Below are positions 53,197 to 61,889 of a stretch of 64,000 bases of DNA, piece after piece. Every line of letters begins with the position of its first letter. Within the stretch, counting starts at the first letter, position 1. Below the pieces are notes generated by a model. It was not told the DNA's origin. It ran no database searches and saw nothing but the letters and a program-made list of their open reading frames with translations. The DNA comes from Nioella nitratireducens (GTDB lineage: Bacteria; Pseudomonadota; Alphaproteobacteria; Rhodobacterales; Rhodobacteraceae): NCBI RefSeq assembly GCF_001879715.1, contig NZ_MNBW01000001.1:124001-188000 (forward strand), written 5' to 3'. The translations under genes and the position numbers were made by a program.

Positions 53197-53882
53197 CAAA
53201 GCTCCTTTGCGATGGAGGGAACGTGGGTCAGGTCCGCGGCGACCCGGTCGGGGGTGCCCGGCAGACGGTCCTGCGGCTCGCCCGCGCGGTTGACCCAAAG
53301 GACGCGAAACCCGAAGGCGCTGGCCGCCGCCGCGTCCCATCCGTTGGACGACACGAACAGCACCTCTTCGCGCGCGCAGGCGAATCGGTCGGTGACCAGT
53401 TGATAGACGCTCGCGTCGGGTTTGAAGATGCCGACGCTTTCCACGCTCAGAACATCGTCGAGCAACGCGGCAAGGTCGGCACTGTCCACCGCACCTTGCA
53501 ACATGTCGGGCGAGCCGTTCGAGAGGATCGCGGTTTGCAGCCCCTCGGATTTCAGCGCCGCCAGCATGTCGGGCACTTCCGGGAAGGCCGCGAGGGTAAA
53601 ATAAAGCCCCAGCAATTCCTCGCGCAATTCGGGGTCGTTCTGACCGCATTTTTCCAGCGCCCAGTCCAGCCCGTCCTGCGTTACTTGCCAGAAATCAACG
53701 TGATGACCGGTGATCGCGCGCAGCCACGTGTATTGCAACTGTTTGGCGCGCCAATGGGCCGAAACCTCTTGCCAGACAGCGGCAAACCGCTCTTGCCCCG
53801 GACGGTCGGCCACGGCGCGGGCGGCGGCATTCACGTCGAAGAGCGTTCCGTAGGCGTCAAAGACGCAAGCCTTGATGGTCAT
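53196..53882 (-). CDS. (S)-2-haloacid dehalogenase, type II
   Basis: A 228-residue HAD hydrolase. The nucleophile Asp is in KACVFDAYGTLFDVNAAA, Ser/Asn in LSNGSPDML, Lys in IFKPDASVYQL and the acidic end in FVSSNGWDAAAASAFGF. YTWLRAITGHHVDFW and the SSNGWD motif are diagnostic of L-2-haloacid dehalogenases, which hydrolyse 2-chloro or 2-fluoro acids to 2-hydroxy acids. GGGAGGA precedes ATG. First gene of the three-gene operon. Confidence 0.9.
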   Translation of the reverse strand: MTIKACVFDAYGTLFDVNAAARAVADRPGQERFAAVWQEVSAHWRAKQLQYTWLRAITGHHVDFWQVTQDGLDWALEKCGQNDPELREELLGLYFTLAAFPEVPDMLAALKSEGLQTAILSNGSPDMLQGAVDSADLAALLDDVLSVESVGIFKPDASVYQLVTDRFACAREEVLFVSSNGWDAAAASAFGFRVLWVNRAGEPQDRLPGTPDRVAADLTHVPSIAKEL

Positions 53883-54069
53883 GTGTATCCTCCCTTTTCG
53901 GCAGACAGTTGCACAGCCCATCGGCGGGGGAAAGGCACCGCGACATCGCTGCCCGGATTCCCGGTTTACATCAGGACATGGGCTGATAGCCTTGGTGCGC
54001 ACCTCAAGGGGCCGGGCCAGACAAGGGCGCCCGCCCCCAAATTCACCCCCCAAAAATCAGGACGACCAT

Positions 54070-54498
54070 ATGACACAGGCCACTGCAGGCAGCACCATTG
54101 CACTCCATTACACCGGCACGCTTTCCGACGGCAGCGTGTTCGACAGTTCCGAAGGGCGCGATCCGCTGAGCTTCACCATGGGCCAGGGTCAGATCATCCC
54201 CGGTCTGGAAGCCGCGGTCGAAGGCATGAGCGAGGGCGACGAAAAGACCGTCACCGTGGCAGCCGAGCAGGCCTATGGCGAACGCGACCCGAACGCGATG
54301 CAGCAGATCCCGCGCGACCAGATCCCCGAAAACATCCCGACCGATCCGGGCACCCAACTGCAAATGCAGGCCCCTAACGGGCAGGCGATCCCGGTGGTGG
54401 TGGCAGAGGTTTCGGACAGCCACGTGACGCTGGACGCCAACCACCCGCTGGCGGGCAAAGATCTGACCTTTGCGGTCAAGGTCGTCTCGGTCGGCTGA
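54070..54498 (+). CDS. FKBP-type peptidyl-prolyl isomerase, SlyD-like
   Basis: A 142-residue cytoplasmic chaperone/isomerase. IALHYTGTLSDGSVFDSSEG at the start and MGQGQIIPGLEAAVEGMSEGDEKTV are FKBP-fold signatures; the insert-in-flap domain (about 70-120, YGERDPNAMQQIPRDQIP) places it with SlyD. The His/Cys-rich metal tail of E. coli SlyD is missing, so a nickel role is unlikely. AGGA precedes ATG. Confidence 0.93.
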   Translation: MTQATAGSTIALHYTGTLSDGSVFDSSEGRDPLSFTMGQGQIIPGLEAAVEGMSEGDEKTVTVAAEQAYGERDPNAMQQIPRDQIPENIPTDPGTQLQMQAPNGQAIPVVVAEVSDSHVTLDANHPLAGKDLTFAVKVVSVG

Positions 54499-54506
54499 AA
54501 CGGCAA

Positions 54507-54530
54507 GAGCGGCGCCTTTTGGCGCCGCTC
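54507..54530. terminator. perfect 10-bp hairpin after the FKBP gene
   Basis: GAGCGGCGCC and GGCGCCGCTC form a 10-bp stem around TTTT, 8 bases after the stop. There is no T run, but stability and position support a terminator role for the FKBP gene, convergent with fabI. Confidence 0.7.
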
Positions 54531-54591
54531 ATCCCCTGCGTCGCAGGCTTTTGGCAAGGAGAGGCCGCACGCGCCGCAACCAGCGGGCCGG

Positions 54592-55380
54592 TCAGAGGTT
54601 CTCCGGCTGCATCATCCCCAGCACATGATATCCGCCATCGACGGTGATGATTTCACCGGTCGTGCAAGACCCGTAGTCGGAGGCGAGGTAAACCGCCGTG
54701 CCGCCGATCGAGTCCAATGTCGCGTTGTCGCGCAGCGGGGCATTGTCGCGGGTGGTGTTGAAGGTCTTGCGCGCGCCGGAAATGGCCGCGCCCGCCAGCG
54801 TCTTCATCGGACCCGGCGAAATCGCGTTCACACGGATCTTGTTCGGCCCCATGTCATTGGCCAGATAGCGCACCGAGCTTTCCAGCGCCGCCTTGGCCAC
54901 CCCCATGACGTTGTAGAACGGCGTCACCCGGTTCGACCCCATGTAGGTCATCGTCAGGATGGTGCCGCCATCGGTCATCAGCGGCTCGGCGCGGCGGGCC
55001 ACGTCGATCAGCGAATAGCAAGAGATCGTCAGCGAGTGCCGAAAGTTGTCGCGCGAGGTGTTGATGAAGCGGCCAGCCAGTTCGTTCTTGTCGGAATAGG
55101 CGATGGCGTGGACCACGAAATCGAGCTTGCCCCACTTGGCCTCGATCTCGGCAAAACAGGCATCGAGCGACTCGTCATCCGTCACGTCCACATCGACCAG
55201 CAACTCGACGTCCAGTTGTTCGGCCAGCGGCTTGACCCGTTTGCCAAAGGCATCGCCCTGATAGGAAAAGGCCAGCTCTGCCCCTTCGGCCCGCATGGCC
55301 TTGGCAATGCCCCAGGCAATCGAGCGATCATTGGCAACGCCCATGATCAGCCCGCGCTTTCCCGTCATCAGATCAGCCAT
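54592..55380 (-). CDS. fabI: enoyl-[acyl-carrier-protein] reductase (NADH)
   Basis: Last reductive step of the type II fatty-acid cycle. The 262-residue SDR protein has the FabI dinucleotide loop GVANDRSIAWGIAKAM, SYQGDAF, and the Y-x6-K catalytic pair in YNVMGVAKAALESSV near residue 160, followed by NAISPGPMKTLAG. It lies 6 bases after fabB and forms the end of the fabA-fabB-fabI order. FabI is the target of triclosan-type inhibitors. Confidence 0.96.
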   Translation of the reverse strand: MADLMTGKRGLIMGVANDRSIAWGIAKAMRAEGAELAFSYQGDAFGKRVKPLAEQLDVELLVDVDVTDDESLDACFAEIEAKWGKLDFVVHAIAYSDKNELAGRFINTSRDNFRHSLTISCYSLIDVARRAEPLMTDGGTILTMTYMGSNRVTPFYNVMGVAKAALESSVRYLANDMGPNKIRVNAISPGPMKTLAGAAISGARKTFNTTRDNAPLRDNATLDSIGGTAVYLASDYGSCTTGEIITVDGGYHVLGMMQPENL

Positions 55381-55386
55381 GTTTTC

Positions 55387-56616
55387 TTATCCATTATATC
55401 TGGAGAGCAGCATCGACCCATTGGTGCCGCCAAAGCCGAAGCTGTTGGTCATGACCGTATCGAGACCCGCGTTGTCCATGAGAGAGGTCGCAACCTCGCC
55501 GGGCTGGATGCCGTCGGCGAGCGTTTCGACATTGATCGAGGGCGCGATGAAATCGCCCTTCAGCATGAGCAGGCAGAAGATCGCCTCCAGCGCGCCGGCC
55601 GCGCCTTGCGCGTGGCCGGTCATCGACTTGGTCGAGCTGATCGGGGGCACATGGCCTTCGCCGAAGACGCGCCGCACCGACTGGACCTCGCCGACATCGC
55701 CGACGGGGGTCGAGGTGCCGTGCGCGTTGATATAGCTGACCTTGCGGCCTTCGGGCAGGGTTTGCAGCGCCAGCCGCATGGCCCGCTCGCCGCCCTCGCC
55801 CGAGGGGGCGACCATGTCGTGCCCGTCCGAGGTGGCGGCGAAGCCGGTCACTTCGGCATGGATCGTCGCACCACGCGCCAAGGCGTGCTCCAGCTCTTCC
55901 AGCACGACGATGCCGCCGCCGCCCGAGATCACGAAGCCGTCGCGGCCCTCGTCAAAGGCGCGAGAGGCTTTCTGCGGCGTATCATTATATTTCGAGGACA
56001 TCGCGCCCATGGCATCGAACAGGCAGGACAGGGTCCAGTCCAGTTCCTCGCCGCCGCCCGCGAACATGATGTCCTGCTTGCCCATCATAATCTGCTCGGC
56101 GGCGTTGCCGATGCAGTGCAGGCTGGTCGAACAGGCCGAGGTAATGGAATAGTTGATTCCCTTAATCTTGAACGCGGTAGCGAGATTCGCGGAAATCGTC
56201 GAAGACATGCATTTTGGCACCGCGAAGGGCCCGATCCGCTTGGTCGCGCCGCTTTTCAGCACCGTCTGATGCGCGCTGAGCATGGCGCTGGTCGATGGCC
56301 CGCCCGACCCGGCGACAAGGCCGGTGCGGTCGTTGACGACCTCATCCTCGCCCAGCCCGGCATCGGCAATCGCCTGTTGCATGGCGATATGGGCATAGGC
56401 CGCGCCCGGCCCCATGAAGCGCAGCGCACGCTTGTCCACATGCTCTTTCGGGTCGATCTTGAGCGTGCCCGCGATCTGGCTGCGGAAGCCGTGTTCCGCC
56501 ATTTCGGGGCTGGCCTCGATGCCGGATGTGCCCGCGCGCAAGCTGGCGGTGACCTCTTCGGCAGTATTCCCGATCGACGAGACGATCCCAAGGCCCGTGA
56601 CAACTACTCGGCGCAT
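55387..56616 (-). CDS. fabB: 3-oxoacyl-[acyl-carrier-protein] synthase I
   Basis: Condensing enzyme that, with FabA, allows unsaturated fatty acid synthesis. The 409-residue protein has the Cys-His-His triad: SACSTSLHCIG near 160, NAHGTSTPVGD near 298 and STKSMTGHAQGAAGA near 330. KSMTGH and length fit FabB rather than FabF. Usually fabA lies directly upstream; here about 1 kb with a DUF3800 gene intervenes, so fabB needs its own promoter or read-through. GGGAGG precedes ATG. Confidence 0.95.
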   Translation of the reverse strand: MRRVVVTGLGIVSSIGNTAEEVTASLRAGTSGIEASPEMAEHGFRSQIAGTLKIDPKEHVDKRALRFMGPGAAYAHIAMQQAIADAGLGEDEVVNDRTGLVAGSGGPSTSAMLSAHQTVLKSGATKRIGPFAVPKCMSSTISANLATAFKIKGINYSITSACSTSLHCIGNAAEQIMMGKQDIMFAGGGEELDWTLSCLFDAMGAMSSKYNDTPQKASRAFDEGRDGFVISGGGGIVVLEELEHALARGATIHAEVTGFAATSDGHDMVAPSGEGGERAMRLALQTLPEGRKVSYINAHGTSTPVGDVGEVQSVRRVFGEGHVPPISSTKSMTGHAQGAAGALEAIFCLLMLKGDFIAPSINVETLADGIQPGEVATSLMDNAGLDTVMTNSFGFGGTNGSMLLSRYNG

Positions 56617-56768
56617 GTGGCCTCCCTTGCTTTGCTCTTGTCTTAGTAGGGCATTGCCGGGGGAAGGTGCAAGGAGGCGTAGGGAGAGGAGGCGGGTCGG
56701 GCCTTCTTTACTTGATGTTCACAACCATGGTGCGTATATACCTAGTCAAAGGTTCCCCTCTGATGATA

Positions 56769-56785
56769 AGAACCCAAGGGGTTCT
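56769..56785. terminator. hairpin downstream of the DUF3800 gene
   Basis: AGAACCC and GGGTTCT form a 7-bp stem with a 3-base loop, 30 bases after the DUF3800 stop on the minus strand. The following bases TTATCATC hold few T, so it is at best a weak terminator. Confidence 0.5.
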
Positions 56786-56814
56786 CCAGTTGGTAGTCGG
56801 AGGGGTCACATCTC

Positions 56815-57510
56815 TCAGTAATAGTAGCGAACACCGCTGCTGAATATGTCAAACTCACTTCGTATCTGATGCGAAATGGTTACATAAGACCTGTCATCAC
56901 CGTGTTCCCATTTCCTGTAAATGGCCCAGTTGAAGTAGTCGGCGACCTGAAGTCCATAGTGCGCACGGGAAGAGTGATGCATCACTCTATATGGAGTGGT
57001 TGCAGGAAGCATGTCGGCCAATACGGTTTTCACCGCCTTTTCAATGGCTCTTCTCTTCTTTGCGACGGGCAGACTATCTGTGATGACAACGACCTCGCCA
57101 ATGCCCTGCGATGCTCTGTCAACAGAGTACCGCAAAAGAAAACCTAACATCTTGGGGTAGAATTTTTCTGGCGGCTGCAAGGCTGGACCGGTTTTTCGTT
57201 TTTCAACAATTACCGAGTCGACCGAATCATGAGGAACCGAGCCCGCGAGCATCGAAAATACCCTGCCTCGAACGTGCCTATTGTCGTCCGCGCAGTGAAA
57301 ATACTCCATTGAAATTCTGGGGGTTATCCGATGCTCAATCAGATTATACTTGTATGTGTCCAGTTCAGTGTGAAGCGTAAAAGGACGATACATGCTGACA
57401 CACGTTAGCGTGAAATATTTTGAACCTGTTGGAGAAAAATCGAAATTCCCACCTTCGTCGAGGAAAATGTACAGGGTTGGCAGGGCGACGGCAGGAAACT
57501 CTTCGATCAT
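56815..57510 (-). CDS. DUF3800 domain protein, horizontally acquired candidate
   Basis: A 231-residue soluble protein. The segment LYIFLDEGGNFDFSPTGSKY near residue 12 has the acidic D-E-x-G signature of DUF3800, a group of uncharacterised, phage- and island-associated proteins with a putative nuclease-like (RNase H-fold) core. More acidic residues lie in VVVITDSLPVAKKR and HYGLQVADYFNWAIYR, placed like the later metal ligands of that fold. A+T content and codon use differ sharply from the flanking fab genes. No transposase or partner gene is present. Function unknown; a defence role is only a guess. Confidence 0.85.
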   Translation of the reverse strand: MIEEFPAVALPTLYIFLDEGGNFDFSPTGSKYFTLTCVSMYRPFTLHTELDTYKYNLIEHRITPRISMEYFHCADDNRHVRGRVFSMLAGSVPHDSVDSVIVEKRKTGPALQPPEKFYPKMLGFLLRYSVDRASQGIGEVVVITDSLPVAKKRRAIEKAVKTVLADMLPATTPYRVMHHSSRAHYGLQVADYFNWAIYRKWEHGDDRSYVTISHQIRSEFDIFSSGVRYYY

Positions 57511-57586
57511 GCTTCATTCAACTAAAAAATATTTTTCCACGACACGCCTAAGGAACCTATTGCAACAACGAAAGAGAAAAATGAAC

Positions 57587-57608
57587 CTGTGAAGCAATGA
57601 CTTCACAG
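57587..57608. terminator. hairpin upstream of the DUF3800 gene
   Basis: CTGTGAAG and CTTCACAG form a perfect 8-bp stem around 6 bases. Read on the minus strand, it is followed after four bases by a T-rich run, so it could stop transcripts from fabA before they reach the DUF3800 gene. Confidence 0.6.
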
Positions 57609-57642
57609 CCAATGGTCGCCAAGGTCCAATCCATATTTCCAA

Positions 57643-57669
57643 AAAAAGAGGCCCGCAGGCCCCTTTCCA
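57643..57669 (-). terminator. probable terminator after fabA
   Basis: On the minus strand, GGCC-TGCG-GGCC forms a short GC stem with weaker flanking pairs, followed by TCTTTTTTT. It starts 21 bases after the fabA stop. The stem is short but the T run is strong. Confidence 0.55.
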
Positions 57670-57689
57670 TCTTCTCGCGAATAAGCCCC

Positions 57690-58199
57690 TCAACTCTCGC
57701 TGAGCGCCACTTTCATGTCCTTGACCTGGTAGATCACCTCGCCATCGGCCTCGACGATGCCGTCAGCGACGCCCATGGTCAGGCGGCGGGTCTGCACGGC
57801 CTTGGTGAAATCGACCCTGTAGGTCAGCATCTTGCGGTCGGGGCGCACCATGCCGGTCAGCTTCACCTCGCCCACGCCGAGCGCATAACCGCGCCCCAGC
57901 CAGCCGCGCCAGCCCAGGTTGAAGCCGGTCAGCTGCCACAGCCCGTCAAGGCCAAGGCAGCCGGGCATGATCGGGTTGCCGGGGAAGTGGCAGGAGAAGA
58001 ACCACAGGTCGGGGTTGATGTCGAACTCGGCCACCACGTGGCCCTTGCCATGCGCGCCGCCATCGCCCGAGATATCGGTGATCCGGTCCATCATCAGCAT
58101 CGGCGGTTCGGGCAGTTGCGCGTTGCCGGGGCCGAACAGCTCGCCCCGCGCGCATTTCAGTAGATCGTCCCGATCGAAGCTCGTGGGATAGTCTGCCAT
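57690..58199 (-). CDS. fabA: 3-hydroxydecanoyl-[acyl-carrier-protein] dehydratase/isomerase
   Basis: Introduces the cis double bond at the C10 stage of fatty-acid synthesis. The 169-residue hot-dog protein has the active-site segment [20 protein letters not shown] near residue 68, containing catalytic His and Asp, and [10 protein letters not shown] near 34. Length is normal. It starts the fabA-fabB-fabI order and is divergent from irr; its ribosome binding site AAGGGG lies 11 bases upstream. An interrupting DUF3800 gene follows. Confidence 0.96.
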   Translation of the reverse strand: MADYPTSFDRDDLLKCARGELFGPGNAQLPEPPMLMMDRITDISGDGGAHGKGHVVAEFDINPDLWFFSCHFPGNPIMPGCLGLDGLWQLTGFNLGWRGWLGRGYALGVGEVKLTGMVRPDRKMLTYRVDFTKAVQTRRLTMGVADGIVEADGEVIYQVKDMKVALSES

Positions 58200-58328
58200 A
58201 TGTTGTTTGCCCCTTCCCTTCGGCCCTTGGTCATGGCCCGTCAAATTCGGTCTCCCCTAGCACCTGTGCCCGCGGGGACGCAAGGTAACAGCTTGGGTGC
58301 GGCGACCTGCCTTGCAAACCGATTCCAT

Positions 58329-58358
58329 TTGAAAAACATGGGTCCGCTCGCATATATT
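58329..58358 (+). promoter_or_regulatory. sigma-70-like promoter of irr
   Basis: TTGAAA and TATATT are separated by 18 bases. The predicted start of transcription, near 58365, excludes the in-frame ATG at 58361 and supports ATG 58388 as the irr start. No perfect iron-control palindrome is visible around it. Confidence 0.55.
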
Positions 58359-58387
58359 GCATGGACCATGGCAAGATTGGACCAGAA

Positions 58388-58807
58388 ATGACGCCTGAAG
58401 CCCTCGAACGCGGCACCCGGTGGCTCGCCTCGGTCGGGTTGCGACCGACCCGGCAGCGCTTGTCGCTCGCCTCGCTTCTGGTGGGCGATGGTCAGCATCG
58501 CCACGTCACCGCCGAGGGGCTGCACGCGGCCACGCTGGACGCTTGCGAGAAAGTGTCGCTGGCCACGGTCTACAACACCCTGCGTGCCTTTTCGGATGCC
58601 GGGCTGATGCAGGAAGTCACGGTCGATGGCACCCGCAGCTATTTCGACACCCGCGTCGATGACCACCCGCATTTCTACTTCGAAGACGAAGGCGCGCTGA
58701 CCGATGCGGCCAAGGCCGAACTCAGCATCGCCTCTCTGCCGACCCCGCCCGAGGGCTACGAAGTGGCCAAGGTCGACGTGGTGGTGCGCCTGCGCAAGAA
58801 GGGCTGA
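58388..58807 (+). CDS. irr: Fur-family iron response regulator Irr
   Basis: Alphaproteobacterial transcription factor that represses or activates iron genes under iron limitation and is sensitive to heme. The 139-residue protein has the Fur winged-helix domain ([14 protein letters not shown], then [16 protein letters not shown], about residues 18-75) and the dimerisation domain with [16 protein letters not shown], the Irr-type HxH site. No N-terminal Cys-Pro heme motif is present, as in many Rhodobacterales. It is divergent from fabA, a stable pairing in this group. Confidence 0.94.
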   Translation: MTPEALERGTRWLASVGLRPTRQRLSLASLLVGDGQHRHVTAEGLHAATLDACEKVSLATVYNTLRAFSDAGLMQEVTVDGTRSYFDTRVDDHPHFYFEDEGALTDAAKAELSIASLPTPPEGYEVAKVDVVVRLRKKG

Positions 58808-58954
58808 TCCGCCCCGCCGAACGGCCCGCACGCGCCTGTCCCCCCTCGGTTTCGCGGGTGCGACGGCGACGGGTGCCTCCTTTTCCGCTGGTCATTGCAG
58901 CCGCATCCCTGTAACGGCCATGCCAAATCACTTCTTTTTCGAAAGGCCCATGTG

Positions 58955-60775
58955 ATGGACCTCCGCAATATCGCGATCATCGCGCACGTTGACCATGGCA
59001 AGACCACGCTTGTGGACGAGCTGCTGAAACAATCCGGCGCGTTCCGCGAAAACCAGGCCGTGGCCGAACGGGCCATGGATTCCAACGACCTCGAGCGCGA
59101 GCGCGGGATCACCATTTTCGCCAAGCCCACCTCGCTGGAATGGAAGGGCACGCGCATCAACATCGTCGACACGCCCGGCCACGCCGATTTCGGCGGCGAG
59201 GTCGAGCGCATCCTGAGCATGGTCGACGGCGTTGTCCTGCTGGTCGATGCCGCCGAAGGGCCAATGCCGCAGACCAAGTTCGTGACCTCCAAGGCGCTCG
59301 CCCTCGGCCTGCGCCCGATCGTGGTGCTGAACAAGGTCGACAAACCCGATGCCGAACCGGACCGCGCCCTCGACGAAGTGTTCGACCTTTTCGCAACGCT
59401 CGACGCCACCGAAGACCAGCTCGATTTCCCGCACATGTATGCTTCGGGCCGCTCTGGCTGGGCCGACGCCGAGCTTGACGGACCGCGCAAGGACCTGCAC
59501 GCGCTGTTCAACCTGATCGTCAACCATGTGCCGAAACCCAAGCAGATCGCCCATCAAAATGACGATTTCCGAATGCTCGCCACCACCCTCGGTGCCGACC
59601 CGTTCGTGGGCCGTCTGCTGACCGGTCGGGTGGAATCGGGCAAGCTCAAGGTCGGTGCGACCGTGCAGGCCCTCAGCCGTCTTGGCGAAAACATCGAGCG
59701 GTTCCGCGTCACCCGCATTCAGGCTTTCCGTGGCCTTGCACAGCAAGACATCGAAGAGGCCGTGGCCGGTGATATCGTTTCGCTCGCCGGCATGTCCAAG
59801 GCGACCGTGGCCGACACGATCTGCGCCCTCGCGGTGGACGAGCCACTGGAAGCGCAGCCCATCGACCCGCCCACCATCACCGTGACCTTCGGCATCAACG
59901 ACAGCCCGCTCGCGGGCCGTGACGGCAAGAAGGTGCAGTCCCGTGTCATCCGTGAACGCCTGATGAAAGAGGCCGAATCGAACGTCGCCATCAAGATCAC
60001 CGACACCCCCGGCGGCGAAGCCTTCGAGGTTGCGGGCCGTGGCGAATTGCAGATGGGCGTGCTGATCGAGAACATGCGCCGCGAAGGGTTCGAACTGTCG
60101 ATCTCGCGCCCGCAGGTTCTGATGCGCGACGATGGCGAGCGAAAGCTGGAACCGGTCGAGGAAGTCACCATCGACGTGGATGACGAATACTCTGGCGCGG
60201 TGATCGAAAAGCTGACCGGCCCGCGCAAGGGCGAGCTGGTCGAGATGCGCCCCGGCGGTGCGGGCAAGACCCGGATCATCGCCCATGTGCCGTCTCGCGG
60301 ACTGATCGGCTACCACGGCGAATTCCTGACCGACACGCGCGGCTCGGGCGTGTTGAACCGCGTGTTCCACGAATGGGCCCCCTACAAGGGGTCGATTCCG
60401 GGCCGCCGCCAAGGCGTGCTGATCTCGATGGAAAACGGCACCTCGGTCGCCTACGCGCTGTGGAACCTCGAAGAGCGCGGCAAGATGTTCATCGGCGCGC
60501 AGGAACCGGTCTATACCGGCATGATCATCGGCGAACATGCCCGCGACAACGATCTTGAAGTGAACCCCTTGAAGGGCAAGAAGCTGACCAACGTGCGCGC
60601 CAGCGGCACCGACGAAGCGGTGCGCCTGACCACGCCGGTCACCATGTCGCTGGAACAGGCCATCGCCTATATCGACGATGACGAACTGGTCGAGGTCACG
60701 CCGAACGCGATCCGCCTGCGCAAACGCTTCCTCGACCCGCATGAACGAAAGCGGCAATCCCGCTCGGCTGACTAG
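58955..60775 (+). CDS. typA: GTPase TypA/BipA
   Basis: Ribosome-binding translational GTPase involved in 50S assembly and stress adaptation. The 606-residue protein has G1 [16 protein letters not shown]2 in [14 protein letters not shown]3 [12 protein letters not shown]4 [15 protein letters not shown], then domain II (about 205-300), EF-G-like domains III and V, and the TypA-specific C-terminal domain ([31 protein letters not shown]). AAAGG lies about 9 bases upstream of ATG 58955. Length is standard. Confidence 0.97.
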   Translation: MDLRNIAIIAHVDHGKTTLVDELLKQSGAFRENQAVAERAMDSNDLERERGITIFAKPTSLEWKGTRINIVDTPGHADFGGEVERILSMVDGVVLLVDAAEGPMPQTKFVTSKALALGLRPIVVLNKVDKPDAEPDRALDEVFDLFATLDATEDQLDFPHMYASGRSGWADAELDGPRKDLHALFNLIVNHVPKPKQIAHQNDDFRMLATTLGADPFVGRLLTGRVESGKLKVGATVQALSRLGENIERFRVTRIQAFRGLAQQDIEEAVAGDIVSLAGMSKATVADTICALAVDEPLEAQPIDPPTITVTFGINDSPLAGRDGKKVQSRVIRERLMKEAESNVAIKITDTPGGEAFEVAGRGELQMGVLIENMRREGFELSISRPQVLMRDDGERKLEPVEEVTIDVDDEYSGAVIEKLTGPRKGELVEMRPGGAGKTRIIAHVPSRGLIGYHGEFLTDTRGSGVLNRVFHEWAPYKGSIPGRRQGVLISMENGTSVAYALWNLEERGKMFIGAQEPVYTGMIIGEHARDNDLEVNPLKGKKLTNVRASGTDEAVRLTTPVTMSLEQAIAYIDDDELVEVTPNAIRLRKRFLDPHERKRQSRSAD

Positions 60776-60949
60776 ATGTGAGCTTTCAACAGGTTGTTCC
60801 GGTCCCCGCCCGACCCATGGGGCCCGCGCGGGGTGCATCGCGGCATATGGTGCTGGGCGGGTATCTTGCGTCGGGTGGCAAACACCACAGCGGGACCGCG
60901 TGATTGCGAATGACCGAGACACGCTTTCAGGCCGGATCACCAACATGAT

Positions 60950-60983
60950 AACGGGCGCGCCGCGATCCACGGACGCGCCCGTT
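60950..60983. terminator. hairpin downstream of the secreted Gly/Asn-rich gene
   Basis: AACGGGCGCG and CGCGCCCGTT form a perfect 10-bp stem around a 14-base loop. On the plus strand it is followed by TCCGTTTC, on the minus strand by ATCATG. It lies 30 bases after the stop of the minus-strand gene, 175 after typA. It probably serves both. Confidence 0.65.
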
Positions 60984-61012
60984 TCCGTTTCACGGCCACG
61001 GCCAGTGGCGGC

Positions 61013-61702
61013 TCAGTGGCTCAGCAGCGCACGCAACTCGGCCAGCGTTTCGTCCGACAGGTCGCCTGCATCGGCGAGCCGGGACAGGTCCTCCTGCGCC
61101 GTTGCCTGCGCATCCTGATAGACCGCGGCGGCCTCGTTCGAAGTGGTGGCCAACGCTACCAGATCGTTTTCGTGGTTCACCGCGGCGTCCAGTTCGGCGT
61201 TGAGCGCGGCAAGATCGTCGTCATAGGTGTCCGAGGTTTGGTCCAGCGCGTCGATATCGGCCTGAATTTCCCCTGACCCACGCCCGGAATAGCCGTTTTG
61301 CTCGGCGATATAGGCGGCATAGGCCACCTGCCAGTCGAGATAGGCATCGTCCACCGCGCCCACGGCCTCGCGATAGGGGGCAAGCTGGCCCACGGTGCTT
61401 TCGGCGGCGGCATGGGCAAAGGCCTGATCCGAGGCATGGGCCGCGTTCAACCCGCCAAGCGCGCTGGCGACCTGTCCGTGGCCATTGCCGTTGTCCCCGG
61501 CGTTTTCATGGTCGCCGGACTGGCCCCCGGCATTACCATGGCCACCCCCGTTGCCGGAATTGCCGCCGTTCCCATGCCCTTGGCCATTGCCTTGGGCATG
61601 GGCCAGGGTGGGCACGGTCAACGCGGTTGCAATCGGCCCCAAGGTGACCATCAGCGCAATCAGGGAACTGGTTACAACTGGTTTACGTCCTGTCCACGAC
61701 AT
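61013..61702 (-). CDS. secreted Gly/Asn/His-rich protein with coiled-coil C-terminus
   Basis: A 229-residue exported protein starting at ATG 61702 behind AAGGA. The signal peptide (about residues 1-36) ends LAHAQ. Residues 37-77 are low-complexity Gly, Asn, His (GNGQGHGNGGNSGNGGGHGN), then ALGGLNAAHASDQAFAHAA, and an acidic, probably helical C-terminus (about 130-229, many Asp/Glu/Ala/Leu). I recall the LNAAHAS motif from other alphaproteobacterial exported proteins of unknown function. A surface or matrix role is possible but unsupported. Confidence 0.8.
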   Translation of the reverse strand: MSWTGRKPVVTSSLIALMVTLGPIATALTVPTLAHAQGNGQGHGNGGNSGNGGGHGNAGGQSGDHENAGDNGNGHGQVASALGGLNAAHASDQAFAHAAAESTVGQLAPYREAVGAVDDAYLDWQVAYAAYIAEQNGYSGRGSGEIQADIDALDQTSDTYDDDLAALNAELDAAVNHENDLVALATTSNEAAAVYQDAQATAQEDLSRLADAGDLSDETLAELRALLSH

Positions 61703-61889
61703 GGGCTTTCCTTCTTTATCTTGTGCGAAACGCAGGCCACAGCCTAGCGGGCGATCCTTGGTCAGAAGATGGCACCGCCGCCCCCGCGCAAAGATCAGCG
61801 GGGCTTTGCCGGATTGCGCTGCCGTGTCGGCGGTTGCCTGCCGGGCCACATGCCCTATCCTGTTCCACAGGCAAGCGGCGGAGGATCCC

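Noticed and set aside
54625-56646. 673-codon open frame antisense to fabI and fabB
   Set aside because: It crosses two certain genes and their intergenic region, and it lacks a family match or ribosome binding site.
56700-57660. Insertion sequence or integron cassette
   Set aside because: No transposase, integrase, terminal inverted repeat pair or target-site duplication is visible around the DUF3800 gene. I kept only the claim of foreign composition.
58928-60970. 680-codon open frame antisense to typA
   Set aside because: Shadow of typA; the sense protein is full-length with all GTPase motifs.
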